From positions 165,739 through 229,738 of the forward strand of contig CALSUG010000002.1 of the NCBI GenBank assembly GCA_943789475.1: 64,000 nt of DNA. The letters run 5' to 3'. The notes beneath the pieces were generated by a model. The model ran no database searches. It saw only the letters and a program-made list of their open reading frames with translations, and was not told the DNA's origin. Within the stretch, counting starts at the first letter, position 1. Each line of letters opens with the position of its first letter. This DNA comes from an uncultured Alphaproteobacteria bacterium. GTDB taxonomy: Bacteria > Pseudomonadota > Alphaproteobacteria > Micavibrionales > UBA1664. Position numbers and translations under genes: made by a program. This document shows positions 49,078 to 59,836 of this stretch, one piece after another.

Positions 49078-49683
49078 TTATAGACGCCCAGATTTTAGTT
49101 TATCTATTATACTAATGATATTTTGTACAGAATCCGATGCGCCTTCCATCTTAATATGTTCAATATAATATGTTGGGATAGAATCAACACCAAGAAGCAG
49201 TAGCTCTGTATTAATTTTTTCAATTTCTTTTTCTGTTTCTATCGAAAGTGCGTTTGCTTTTAAACGAGGATAATTAATGCCCATTGCTTGGAAGGATGTT
49301 GCCATACGATTTTCGTTAAAATCAATATTAGATTGCATTGTAATATTATGCATATCCATGAAGCTTCCTTCTTTTTGAGCCGCAAAAGCAAGACGTGTTA
49401 AAAGTTCAGAATTGTTTTGTGAGGTAGCCACAGGACGGATGAGTACATTAACATCTGGATCAGATGATAAGAGACTAACCAGTTTGGTGTCCAATTGTTT
49501 TGAAGCATCTGATGTATAATCCATGTAAACTAAAATGTTTATTGGAGCATTCGGTCGTCCAATGACCATTTCAACATCGGCATTTGTACGAATATGGTCT
49601 AGGACATATCGATATCCATATGATTGAAATAACAAATACCCAATGGCAACAACAAATATAAATCCTAAAAATTTTGGAAACAT
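49078..49683 (-). CDS. DsbA-like thioredoxin-fold protein lacking cysteines
   Basis: IGRPNAPINILVYMDYTSDASKQLD (no CxxC) with cis-Pro-like VDSIPTYYI; no Cys in the ORF. Confidence 0.75.
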   Translation of the reverse strand: MFPKFLGFIFVVAIGYLLFQSYGYRYVLDHIRTNADVEMVIGRPNAPINILVYMDYTSDASKQLDTKLVSLLSSDPDVNVLIRPVATSQNNSELLTRLAFAAQKEGSFMDMHNITMQSNIDFNENRMATSFQAMGINYPRLKANALSIETEKEIEKINTELLLLGVDSIPTYYIEHIKMEGASDSVQNIISIIDKLKSGRL

Positions 49684-49692
49684 TTATTTTTC

Positions 49693-50415
49693 CTACTTCT
49701 CTCTTGCTTCTTTTACTGCTTCGCGCATTTTATCAAGGCCGATATATCCACCATATAATTGACCATCAATAACAAATGCTGGTGTGCCGCTAATTCCCAT
49801 TTGCGCAGCCTTACGTGATTTTTCGGTCACCTTTTTTGCTATTTCTTCACTTTCAGCATCTGTACGTAATTTTTGAATATCTAAACCTACTTTTTTGGCA
49901 ACAGTTTCTAAAGACATCTCGTTTAACGGTCCACGATGTTGCATTAAACCGATGTGATATTCTAAATAGGCGTCTTGCATTTGTGCGGCCATAGCCCATT
50001 TTGCAGCTATTTCAGATGTGCGCCCTAAAATGGGCGTTTCAACGAAAACAAATTTTACATTTTTGTCATCTTCCATCAGGGTCATAACATCAGATACGGC
50101 CTTTTTACAGTAACCACAATTATAATCGAAAAATTCAACGACAGTAACGTCACCATCTGGATTTCCTGCGACTGGTAAAAGAGCGTTATCTTCTAACCAA
50201 GTTAAATGTTTTTCAATTGATTTTTGACGATCTGCTGCTTCGGCCTTTTGCTGTTGATTACCGTATGATTCAACGGAGTCTAAGATCACCTCAGGATTAT
50301 TTTGAATGTATTCTTTAATAATATTTTCAATATCAGATTTGGAAAAATCGCCTGCCATCACATCTGATGTTCCTAATGATAAGATTAATGCCGTTCCTAG
50401 TAATAGTTTGTTCAT
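49693..50415 (-). CDS. DsbA-family thiol:disulfide oxidoreductase
   Basis: Signal peptide; VVEFFDYNCGYCKKAVSD; GISGTPAFVIDGQLYGGY. Confidence 0.95.
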   Translation of the reverse strand: MNKLLLGTALILSLGTSDVMAGDFSKSDIENIIKEYIQNNPEVILDSVESYGNQQQKAEAADRQKSIEKHLTWLEDNALLPVAGNPDGDVTVVEFFDYNCGYCKKAVSDVMTLMEDDKNVKFVFVETPILGRTSEIAAKWAMAAQMQDAYLEYHIGLMQHRGPLNEMSLETVAKKVGLDIQKLRTDAESEEIAKKVTEKSRKAAQMGISGTPAFVIDGQLYGGYIGLDKMREAVKEAREK

Positions 50416-50457
50416 AATGTCCTAAACCCTTTCGATTTTGTTATAGTATATATATTC

Positions 50458-51783
50458 TTATCCCTCAGGCAAACGATTCAAGTACATCTTTAAATCATTT
50501 GCTTTGACCATTAATGATGGTGATAATGTTTTTGACTGTAAGGCTAAATGCACCAATCTTTTTGCTTCTTGTTTACGTCCAGATGCAATTGCTTCTTCTG
50601 CTAAATAATATTGTGCATCGGCTTCTTTATTTTGACGACCTTTGATAGTTGCCAATAAACGATAGGCACGGCTATCTCGATTATCACTTTGTAGTGATTT
50701 TAAGAGCAACTCTTCCGCTTGATTTAAATTTCCATGATTTTCAATAAGAATATGTCCTAGTGATATTTGAATAAGTGGAGCATCACCGTTGAGCAAATGT
50801 AATGCCTGGCGATAATCAATTTCTGCCTTACCTAATTGACCTGCATCGCGATAAATTTGTGCACGCATTTCAACATAATATGGGTTGTTTGGATGATTTT
50901 TTACTAATTTGTCAAATATGTTTAAAGAGGTATTAAACTCTTTTTGTTGATAGTGCATGATACCATAGGCGTATTGATCGACATCATGAGCAGATTGTTG
51001 GTTATAGTAGCGGGAAACTAAATGTGGTTCGCGAAATGCCAATAATTTGGCCTTTATCATTTCAAAATCATTTTGTAACGACGACGCACCTAATTTTTTT
51101 TGAATATTTAGCGCCTTTACACCCTCTCTCATTGTATCGACGCGATTGCGGGTTAATGGGTGTGTCCGCATGTATTCGGATTGTTGCGAAGCAGGTAAGA
51201 GTTCCTGCCCCTCTAATTTTTCAAGAAAACTAACCAAGCCTTTTGGATTAATATTAGTTTCCTTTAAATATTTAAGACCAGCTTGATCCGCCGCGGATTC
51301 TTGTATACGTGAATGTGATAGAAAGCTATTAATCGCAAGGCCAGATCCGCCAGATGAAATTGCGCCTGCTGCTCCGCCATTACCTGTTACAATTGCCGCC
51401 CCTATTCCTAGAACCGTTGATAAAATGGATTGGTACGAAGACCTTTTCATGGCTTGTTTTGATGCAATTAAATGCCCACCTGTTATATGTCCTATTTCAT
51501 GGGCAATAACACCGATAACTTCTTCTGGATACTCGGCTGTTTGGATAAGGCCAGAATAAATGAATATGTTGGCGCCACCTGCTACGAATGCATTTACTTC
51601 ACCGCTATTGACTAGCGCCATGCGTACTTGATCATTCTCTAATCCAGCCGATTTTAAAACGGGTTCAGACCATTTCTCTAAAATGGTTTCAATTTGAGTG
51701 TCGCGTATAATTGATAATCCACGTGCATGAACAGGAGGTGACAGGTACACTAAAATTATTATGGTGAGGGTTAAAAATCGCAT
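50458..51783 (-). CDS. M48-family periplasmic metalloprotease with TPRs (BepA-like)
   Basis: EVIGVIAHEIGHITGGHL (HExxH), QESAADQAGLKYL, C-terminal TPR repeats. Confidence 0.95.
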   Translation of the reverse strand: MRFLTLTIIILVYLSPPVHARGLSIIRDTQIETILEKWSEPVLKSAGLENDQVRMALVNSGEVNAFVAGGANIFIYSGLIQTAEYPEEVIGVIAHEIGHITGGHLIASKQAMKRSSYQSILSTVLGIGAAIVTGNGGAAGAISSGGSGLAINSFLSHSRIQESAADQAGLKYLKETNINPKGLVSFLEKLEGQELLPASQQSEYMRTHPLTRNRVDTMREGVKALNIQKKLGASSLQNDFEMIKAKLLAFREPHLVSRYYNQQSAHDVDQYAYGIMHYQQKEFNTSLNIFDKLVKNHPNNPYYVEMRAQIYRDAGQLGKAEIDYRQALHLLNGDAPLIQISLGHILIENHGNLNQAEELLLKSLQSDNRDSRAYRLLATIKGRQNKEADAQYYLAEEAIASGRKQEAKRLVHLALQSKTLSPSLMVKANDLKMYLNRLPEG

Positions 51784-51871
51784 AATTCATTTATCATACG
51801 GGAAAAATAAGGTGAAAGCATGGCAAATTTACCCTCTCGACAAATACACATGCACACTATAAAAATTTGCT

Positions 51872-52633
51872 ATGTCTGATAATTATGATTTGCCTGAAAA
51901 AGGTGCAGAGCAAGAATGGATGGAAATAGTAAAAACAGCCTTTTGGGCAGTTTTATTAGCATTGACCATTCGATCTACAATTGCTGAACCATTTAACATT
52001 CCATCGGGATCAATGAAACCAACATTACTTGTTGGTGATTATTTATTTGTTTCTAAATTTTCATATGGATATTCAAAATATAGCTTTCCTTTAGGTATTG
52101 CTCCATTTAAAGGGCGTATCATGGGTACAGAGCCTGAGCAGGGTGATGTAATTGTATTTAAATTACCTTCAGATAATAAAACAGATTATATCAAACGTGT
52201 TGTAGGTATGCCTGGTGATACGGTACAGGTTCGCTCAGGTCGTTTATATATCAATGGATCAATTGTTGATCGAGAGTTGGTTGATGAATACGATGTTACA
52301 GATCGTTTTGGTAATGTCGCACGTATGCGTGAATATCATGAAATATTACCGAACGGTGTCGTGCATAAAATTTACGAAGAGGGCGACAATGGTCCATTGG
52401 ATAATACAAAAATTTATACAGTACCCGCAGGTCACTATTTTATGATGGGCGACAATCGTGATAATTCACAAGACAGCCGTGTTTCACACATGGTTGGGCC
52501 TGTTTCGTATCAAAATTTAATTGGTAAGGCTGAGTTCCTGTTCTTTTCAACAAATGGCCATGCGCATTTGTGGGAGTTTTGGAAATGGCCATGGACCGTG
52601 CGTTATGATCGATTATTGGATAAGATAAAATAA
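51872..52633 (+). CDS. lepB: Signal peptidase I
   Basis: NIPSGSMKPTLLVGDYLFVSKFSYGYS, YIKRVVGMPGD, GHYFMMGDNRDNSQDSR. Confidence 0.98.
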   Translation: MSDNYDLPEKGAEQEWMEIVKTAFWAVLLALTIRSTIAEPFNIPSGSMKPTLLVGDYLFVSKFSYGYSKYSFPLGIAPFKGRIMGTEPEQGDVIVFKLPSDNKTDYIKRVVGMPGDTVQVRSGRLYINGSIVDRELVDEYDVTDRFGNVARMREYHEILPNGVVHKIYEEGDNGPLDNTKIYTVPAGHYFMMGDNRDNSQDSRVSHMVGPVSYQNLIGKAEFLFFSTNGHAHLWEFWKWPWTVRYDRLLDKIK

Positions 52634-53307
52634 TGACTGATATAGCCGCACTCCAATCAATCTTGAATTATACGTTTAATGATACGATTTATATTAATCG
52701 TGCGCTGACGCATGCATCGGCGCATCATGATTCAATAGGGATTGATTACGAGCGGTTAGAATTTTTAGGTGATCGTGTCGTCAATCTTATTGTTGCGGAT
52801 TTATTGTTTAACAATTTTAAAGATGAAAAAGAAGGTGCGTTAGCCAAACGTCACACAGCACTCGTTCGTACGGAAACATTAGCTGATATTGCCAAAGAAT
52901 TAAAATTGGGTGATTTTATCGTGTTTTCCGATTCTGAGCGTATGGCAGGTGGTGCACAAAATGATAATATTTTGGCCGATATCATGGAATCAATAACGGC
53001 ATCTATTTATCTCGATGGTGGTTATGATCATGCGATGACGTTTGTGAAACAGGCGCTGGGTAATCGATTGCATGACATGGTTGAACCGCCACGTGATCCC
53101 AAAACAACATTACAAGAATGGTCGCAGGCACATAATTTGGGGTTGCCTGTTTATGAAGTCATTAGACAATCAGGGCCTGATCATGCGCCAGAGTTTACGG
53201 TACAAGTATCGTTGGGCGGCCACCCACCACAAAGTGCAAGTAGTACATCCAAAAAACGCGCCGAAAAAGATGCTGCACGAATGATGGTGAATTATTTTTC
53301 TTGCTAA
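52633..53307 (+). CDS. rnc: Ribonuclease III
   Basis: YERLEFLGDRVVNLIVADLLF, C-terminal dsRBD DPKTTLQEWSQAHNLGLPVYEVIRQSGPDHAPEFTVQV. Confidence 0.97.
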   Translation: MTDIAALQSILNYTFNDTIYINRALTHASAHHDSIGIDYERLEFLGDRVVNLIVADLLFNNFKDEKEGALAKRHTALVRTETLADIAKELKLGDFIVFSDSERMAGGAQNDNILADIMESITASIYLDGGYDHAMTFVKQALGNRLHDMVEPPRDPKTTLQEWSQAHNLGLPVYEVIRQSGPDHAPEFTVQVSLGGHPPQSASSTSKKRAEKDAARMMVNYFSC

Positions 53308-53420
53308 CTTTTTTACATAAGAAATAATTTGTATTGAATTTTATTATATGTTAACGTCACATTAAGCATATTGTGATGAAATATGTTTAAATAAAAATGT
53401 TACTGTGAAAGATACAAAAA

Positions 53421-55460
53421 ATGGCATTAGATGATACAAATTTTGAAAAAATAAAACCTTTTTCAGCTCTAGAGCAAACTGTCAGGGCAAATCTATCAGA
53501 ACATAATGTAGCGCAAGGTAATCCTGTTTCTAAGGTTAATATAGATGAAGTTCGCGCGATTGCCGCATATATTGATGAAACAATGACATTATTCGAAGGT
53601 GGCCAAAACCTTAACCCTGAAGCAATTTACAATTTACGTGAACCGGCAATGAAATCTGCGAATATTAAAGCAGTGTTACGTGAAAATGGTGGGAAAACAG
53701 TTGTTTCTAAAGTGCAAAAAGATGGTGTTCAATCTTTAACACGTTTAGAAAAAGCAAAATTAAAAGCGGCCCTAAAGACTGTTGAAAATGGAACATCTTC
53801 ATTCGTAGAAGAACGTCAAAAATATGAACAGCGTGTTATTGATTCTGCCCGCGTAAAACTATGTCAGGCTGTTGCCGATGACACAGTAGTTTATAAAAAT
53901 ATAAACATAAAAACAGATGATAATGCCTGTAAAAAACTTGCAGAAGCCATGGACAAAATTGATCCTGATGTCCTTGCAACATTACAGTCTGATCCTGAAA
54001 CATATAATCAAGCTATCGTAGATATTCATACTATAACGATGATGCATGGAAAACCTTACGGCTTTAGCAGTAAAGTGAAGGCTATTGCTGCAAAAGTCCA
54101 GAGTCATGTCGAAAGCGTAAAAGTCAAAGAATTAGAAAATGTTGTAAATACCGCGTATGAAGAAGATAAAGAGCGTTTAGACGTCTTAAAATCACGTCTT
54201 GAAAAGGCATTGGTGGATAATCCTGATTCAAATTTTAATGACATTTCTCTTGGAAAAGCAGACCTGATTGATGTTCTACATTTTTTAGAAGATTCTGATC
54301 CTGCGCAAAGCGCAAAGTTAAAAAAGGATAAAGCTGGATATCATCAAGCTTTATTAGAAATTGCATCAGTCTCTCAATCAGATCAAAAAGATAAAGTGTC
54401 TGTGATTCAAAATGTTATTGATGAACGTGTCGCAAATCCAATTGATAAAAGTTTCCTAAGAAAATCGTTCGCTGCTGTTGCTGGTGTTCTATTTGCTAAA
54501 CCAAAAATGGCAATGGCTAAACCTGTACTTTCAAAAGTGGGAACATCTCTTGTAGGTAAAAAGAGCATTGCGGCCATGTTTGGTGCCGTGATGGCATTAG
54601 GTGCAAGTACAAATACTGTGGATCAAGATAGTGGTGTTCCTGCTATTTCTATGGCTGATGCTGGTGTGCAAGTGTCTACAAATTTTGAAGGATTTGTAGG
54701 TAATACAGGTTATGAAGATCCAAGCTTAAGTTCAGCGATCGATACATTTGTTGCAAATAGTGCTGATGCAACAACAGTTATTGCCGCGGCGGCGACGATT
54801 ATGGATGCTGCAGGCGATGGAAAAATTAATGGTGAAACACCTGCTGGTGCTGCATTAGTTGAAGCAGGAGAGGTAGATGTGAATCAGGCAGTTATGACGG
54901 TGGATCACGGTTTAAGAATGGCCGTTGCAGAAGCAACTATTCAAGAATACTCAGACCTTGAGGGTGGTGAGGTATCTGTTGCCGATGATGCAAACATGGC
55001 CTATATGGTTCAAGAAACTGGTGTTTCCTATTCATTGGATGGTTTATTTGGTACCGATGGCGTTGCAACGGAAAGATTGCAAGCGGTTTCTGAAATTGGT
55101 AGCACAATTGCACAAAATGCCTTGGATAGGTTGGAATCGGCAAATGCTACAGGGTTAACACCATATTTGGTTCCAGAGGGGCAGACGTTAACTCACTTTA
55201 TTGAAAGCAATCCTGAATTACAGGCATTTGCAAATTCAAGTGATGTATTGTTACCAAGTCAAGAAACCACAATGATCGCGGTTGCGTTAAAAGAGGTGAA
55301 TCCAAGCATTACAAATATCAACCAGATTAGTGCAGGTGGAGTGTATTTTGTTCCAAGTGCTGAGCGTTTAGCTGAATTGATCGATATCACAGAACAGCCA
55401 TCACGAGAGCTTATTCAAGACGTTCGAAATGATAACAGAAAAGCTGGATTAGATATGTAA
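53421..55460 (+). CDS. Large hypothetical protein with C-terminal LysM-like segment
   Basis: 679-aa ORF; C-terminus VPEGQTLTHFI...TTMIAVALKEVNPSITNINQISAGGVYFVPS. Confidence 0.7.
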   Translation: MALDDTNFEKIKPFSALEQTVRANLSEHNVAQGNPVSKVNIDEVRAIAAYIDETMTLFEGGQNLNPEAIYNLREPAMKSANIKAVLRENGGKTVVSKVQKDGVQSLTRLEKAKLKAALKTVENGTSSFVEERQKYEQRVIDSARVKLCQAVADDTVVYKNINIKTDDNACKKLAEAMDKIDPDVLATLQSDPETYNQAIVDIHTITMMHGKPYGFSSKVKAIAAKVQSHVESVKVKELENVVNTAYEEDKERLDVLKSRLEKALVDNPDSNFNDISLGKADLIDVLHFLEDSDPAQSAKLKKDKAGYHQALLEIASVSQSDQKDKVSVIQNVIDERVANPIDKSFLRKSFAAVAGVLFAKPKMAMAKPVLSKVGTSLVGKKSIAAMFGAVMALGASTNTVDQDSGVPAISMADAGVQVSTNFEGFVGNTGYEDPSLSSAIDTFVANSADATTVIAAAATIMDAAGDGKINGETPAGAALVEAGEVDVNQAVMTVDHGLRMAVAEATIQEYSDLEGGEVSVADDANMAYMVQETGVSYSLDGLFGTDGVATERLQAVSEIGSTIAQNALDRLESANATGLTPYLVPEGQTLTHFIESNPELQAFANSSDVLLPSQETTMIAVALKEVNPSITNINQISAGGVYFVPSAERLAELIDITEQPSRELIQDVRNDNRKAGLDM

Positions 55461-55462
55461 TA

Positions 55463-55492
55463 AAAAAGCCGGATTATTTTCCGGCTTTTTTA
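55463..55492 (+). terminator. Rho-independent terminator
   Basis: AAAAAGCCGG-ATTATTTT-CCGGCTTTTTTATT. Confidence 0.9.
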
Positions 55493-55592
55493 TTCTAATA
55501 CTCTCGTTATACATTCTATCCTTTAAATATTTGGTAAAGTGTTGTAGGTACATAAAGGTCTTATCTATTTTATAAAACGAGGGAATAAATAA

Positions 55593-56072
55593 ATGACCAA
55601 TTCACCAAAAAAATATTGTGTTACATGGGATCAAATGCATCAAGATGCTAAGGCCTTGGCCTGGCGTTTATTAGATCAAAAAGAAAATTTTAAGGGCATT
55701 ATTGCGGTAACACGTGGGGGTATGATTCCTGCATGTATTATTGCACGTGAACTTAATCTGCGTATGATCGAAACATTTTGCGTAGCGTCATACGACCATA
55801 CAAATCAAGGTAACGCCGCGGTACTAAAGGAATCTGATGCAGGTGACGGCGAAGGTTGGCTTGTTATTGATGATTTGGTTGATAGTGGAAATACATACCG
55901 TCTTATTCGCGAACATTTGCCAAAGGCACATTTTGCATGTGTTTATGCGAAACCAAAAGGCGTGCCAACGGCGGATACATTTGTGACGGAAGTCTCTCAA
56001 GATACTTGGGTTTATTTTCCGTGGGATATGGAAGTGCAATATATAGATCCGATAGTCAAGGGTGGCGAATAA
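55593..56072 (+). CDS. gpt: Xanthine(-guanine) phosphoribosyltransferase
   Basis: [53 protein letters not shown]. Confidence 0.92.
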   Translation: MTNSPKKYCVTWDQMHQDAKALAWRLLDQKENFKGIIAVTRGGMIPACIIARELNLRMIETFCVASYDHTNQGNAAVLKESDAGDGEGWLVIDDLVDSGNTYRLIREHLPKAHFACVYAKPKGVPTADTFVTEVSQDTWVYFPWDMEVQYIDPIVKGGE

Positions 56073-56138
56073 GCTGAAATGGACGAGGGTTAAATTCCTT
56101 GTCCATTTAGGTTAATTCTCCCATACTGTGAAGAAATT

Positions 56139-56972
56139 ATGAGTGAATTACAGTATTTATCTATTAACGAAACCGATAAAATTGCCTTTATATATGATGG
56201 CAATGGGTATGATGTTAATAAAGATGATATCCCTTTGGTCGTTATGGTGAATGATTTTCCTGAAGGATCATCTATGCGATGCTTTGATAATCTGTATGGG
56301 AAATTTCACGTTAAATTATCTGAGATGGGGTTCCCAACTCTACGATTTGATTGTCGCGGATGTGGAAGAAGTGATAAAAAAGCAGAAAACTTTTGTATTG
56401 ATACGGCAGTTGAAGATTTGCAATCCGTTATAAAATGGGCTCGGAATAAAAAATATCATAAAAAGGTGGCGGTTGTTTCTTCTGGGCTAGGGTGCGCGGT
56501 TACTGTTATGGCATATGATGCAAACATCATGTCATCGCTTGTTTTTTTGTGGCCGGTTTTTCGTCCGATGAAAACTCCGCTTAATGCTATTGATGCATTA
56601 GAAAATAGAAATTTCATGACGAAACATGATTACGTACGCCTTCAAGATAACAAGATTGGATTTTTATTGGCGAATGAAATACGCCAGATGGATTTAGTTC
56701 CTTACCTTTCAAAAATCAAATGTGCCACACAAATACAGCAAGGTACGCATGATGAATATTCTTCTTATGATCATATAAGTGAAATTAAGGATAATTTGGT
56801 TGGGTTGGAAGATTTTGGCGTTTTTGAAGATGGGGATCATTTTTTAACTGATCCATCGATGCGTAAACAAGTCGTGATAAACGCATCGTTCTTTTTACAA
56901 AAACATATAAAACGCCAGCCACCATCCGAAGTGAAAGAACTCGATCGTTCAAAAATCATCCGCGGACGGTAA
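56139..56972 (+). CDS. Alpha/beta hydrolase
   Basis: LRFDCRGCGRSDKKAENF, VAVVSSGLGCAVTVMAYD, DGDHFLTDP. Confidence 0.82.
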   Translation: MSELQYLSINETDKIAFIYDGNGYDVNKDDIPLVVMVNDFPEGSSMRCFDNLYGKFHVKLSEMGFPTLRFDCRGCGRSDKKAENFCIDTAVEDLQSVIKWARNKKYHKKVAVVSSGLGCAVTVMAYDANIMSSLVFLWPVFRPMKTPLNAIDALENRNFMTKHDYVRLQDNKIGFLLANEIRQMDLVPYLSKIKCATQIQQGTHDEYSSYDHISEIKDNLVGLEDFGVFEDGDHFLTDPSMRKQVVINASFFLQKHIKRQPPSEVKELDRSKIIRGR

Positions 56973-56977
56973 ATATA

Positions 56978-58358
56978 TTATAAAAATGCGTGGGCAAGTG
57001 GTCCTTTGGTCTTACGCCCTCCAATTTTTACCTCTGCATCCGCATCTAAACGTGCCAATGGTGATTGAATAACTGCGGCAGCAAACCTATTAGCAAGCAT
57101 CATTGCAGATTCGTTTGTCATGCCCAGCCCCCTTTCCAATTTGATAGCCGGCCATGTGGTTATCACCTGCGCCAACGGTTGAAATAATTTTCGATCCATC
57201 AATTTTTGCAGTTGGCAAACTCTCACGATGTCCCAGTGCAATTTGATAAGTTGCTTTTGAGCCATTCGTAACAACATATTGTGTATGGCGGCCAAAATCA
57301 GCCTTAATGTGGCTCGCATATTGCATCGCGTGACGCATAGCGTTCATATTAGCCTCTAACTTATCTTCTTGATAACGGCTATCGCCTTTCTTCGTTTCCT
57401 CAAGGGCATGTCCTGATAAATTTTCAAAACGCCCTTCTGTGAAGTGACGCCAATGGTCATCCATCCCCTAATAAACGACGAAATTCCCCTGTATTTGCAT
57501 GGATTGTTGTATCCGCAATACGTTGAATTTTACGGATTTGTCTTTGAACTATTTCTTGGTTAACGACATTTTGATTTGCCGCGGTCATTACAAACTCAGG
57601 GCGGGATAACTGTGTTTTATCAAACATAGATGCCAATCGATCATAAAATGTCAAATCCGCTTGGTGTGAAACAAGTAAAACCACCAATCATGATTTTATC
57701 GGCGGCTTTGATGCCTTCTATTTGTCTTTCAGTAATCATGTTATCGGCACTGATTAAATTTTGCGCCTCTTTATCACCATTTGGTGTTGCAATTAAAATG
57801 CGATCTCCGCCGATTGGAAAAACATGACACAACCATTGTTTTGTGACCAGGGCTCAATAAAACATCTCCTGATCCTCTAAACGTATTAGAAAATGCTCGG
57901 CCAGCATCATCATTTCCTGCTGCAGTTCTAAATTTTCCATCAAAAATAGGTTGCCCATCAATTGTTGATTTAACCATGGCGTCAAATGTATTGGCTAATG
58001 ATCCGCCCGCATGCATTGTTGGCTTTCCGAACATGACCCATTTAGCTTCATTTCTCCACGCTTTTTCTGTGCCTAAACCATCCCACCTTTTGCCCTGACG
58101 AAAAATATCAATTGTTTTTTCAAACGTATCGGCATCAACCATCCGCTGATCACCGCCACGTGGCGCTTCTTGAATAAATTGATCTGGTACACCGGCCTTT
58201 GATAATAATTCAGGCAATCTTGCAAAATACTCTTTCTTGAGTGCGTCATCACCACCATCCCAATGAATATCAGTCACGGCGGTTTCAAACGCATAAACCT
58301 TCACAGGGGCTTGTGGTAATTTTATATTTGCTATTATTTCATCTAACTTTGCCATCAA
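56978..58358 (-). CDS. PfkB-family carbohydrate/nucleoside kinase (frameshifted in this sequence)
   Basis: Split across overlapping minus ORFs: MHAGGSLANTFDAMVK, GKFRTAAGNDDAGRAF, FVMTAANQNVV...TTIHANTGEFRRLLG, IISTVGAGDNHMAGYQIG. Confidence 0.8.
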
Positions 58359-58545
58359 TAGTCTCCTTATTTATCATTATGTTTAAAGAAAAAGGCGATA
58401 ATCCGTCAAATATGACGCTTAATTTATACAAATAATCCTTGCATTTATATGGCTCATAGCGTTATAACATGCGTCTAGTGTTGAAATGCAGGCAAAAGGC
58501 ATGCCTAGTGTTTCTAAAATTAACCTTTTAACGAGGATGAATGAA

Positions 58546-58794
58546 ATGCCAAAAATGAAGACGAAATCGAGTGCTAAAAAGCGCTTTAGAATTACCAAAT
58601 CTGGTAAAGTAAAAATCAAGGGCGCAAACACGCGTCACATGCTTATGAACAAACCGACGAAACGTAAACGTCAAGCGCGTAAGACAACATTGTTGTGTGC
58701 AGCGGACGCACGTATCGTATTGCGTTGTTTCATGCCTTACAACCGTAAGACAAAAAAAATAAGAACATCAAATGATAATGGAGGGCAGGCATAA
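58546..58794 (+). CDS. rpmI: Ribosomal protein bL35 (C-terminal end uncertain)
   Basis: [33 protein letters not shown]...FMPYN; removing one A from the A8 run would end the frame near RKTKK*. Confidence 0.88.
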   Translation: MPKMKTKSSAKKRFRITKSGKVKIKGANTRHMLMNKPTKRKRQARKTTLLCAADARIVLRCFMPYNRKTKKIRTSNDNGGQA

Positions 58795-59165
58795 TGGCAC
58801 GCGTTAAAGGAGGGGCATCGTCCCACGCAAGACACCGTAAAGTTATTACCAAAGCAAAAGGGTATTACGGCCGTCGTAAAAAATTGTTTCAGAACAGCCG
58901 TCCAGGCCGTTGAAAAAGCAGGTCAGTACGCATATCGTGACCGCCGCAACAAAAAACGTAATTTCCGCGCATTGTGGATTCAACGTATTAACGCGGCAGT
59001 TCGTTTACATGACATGAATTATTCACAATTCATCAATGGATTAAACCTTGCTGGTTTAGAACCTCGATCGTAAAGTTTTGGCTGACATCGCGGTAACATG
59101 ATGAAGCAGGTTTCAAAACAATTTGTGAAACAGCGAAAAAAGCTTTGGATAAAAAAGCTGCTTAA
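58794..59165 (+). CDS. rplT: Ribosomal protein bL20 (three frameshifts in this sequence)
   Basis: [32 protein letters not shown] / [57 protein letters not shown] / [10 protein letters not shown] / [22 protein letters not shown]. Confidence 0.93.
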
Positions 59166-59190
59166 TCGCCGTTCAAACGTAGAATTTTTT

Positions 59191-59218
59191 AAAAGCCCTC
59201 TTTCATGAGGGCTTTTTA
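59191..59218 (+). terminator. Rho-independent terminator after rplT
   Basis: AAAAGCCCTC-TTTCAT-GAGGGCTTTTTATT. Confidence 0.9.
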
Positions 59219-59248
59219 TTTACCCATTCAATTGATATAGTCCGTTCC

Positions 59249-59836
59249 ATGACAAATACATATGACGTAATACTTCACGCTGACCCTGTTTTAAAACAAG
59301 TCGCCAATCCAATTGGAGACATTGATGCCGATATTCAAGCACAAGCCGAAAAAATGATGAACACCATGTATGAAACACGTGGCATTGGTTTGGCCGCCAA
59401 TCAGGTGAATATTTTGAACCGTATGTTCGTGATGGACGTGGATCCAACATGTTGGAAATATAAAAATGAAGGTGATCAAATATTACAAATTGAATCCGTC
59501 CACCGCGAGGGGGAAGATCTAACACCAAATCCATTAGTGATGATTAATCCAGAAATCGTTAAAAAATCAGAACAAAAATCAGTGTATTTAGAAGGATGCC
59601 TATCAATACCACAACAATATGCCGAGGTAACGCGCCCCGCGCATGTCACGGTTGAATATATTGATACAGATGGCAATAAACAAACATGGGATGCATCAGG
59701 CTTAGAATCGCATTGTGTTCAACACGAGCTAGATCATTTAGACGGTGTTTTGTTTATCGATTATTTATCACGCCTTAAACGATCAACACTTATTCGCAAA
59801 CTCGAAAAATTTAAAAAGGCCGAAGGGTTATTGTAA
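59249..59836 (+). CDS. def: Peptide deformylase
   Basis: GIGLAANQVN, EGCLSIPQ, HCVQHELDHLDGVLFID. Confidence 0.97.
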   Translation: MTNTYDVILHADPVLKQVANPIGDIDADIQAQAEKMMNTMYETRGIGLAANQVNILNRMFVMDVDPTCWKYKNEGDQILQIESVHREGEDLTPNPLVMINPEIVKKSEQKSVYLEGCLSIPQQYAEVTRPAHVTVEYIDTDGNKQTWDASGLESHCVQHELDHLDGVLFIDYLSRLKRSTLIRKLEKFKKAEGLL

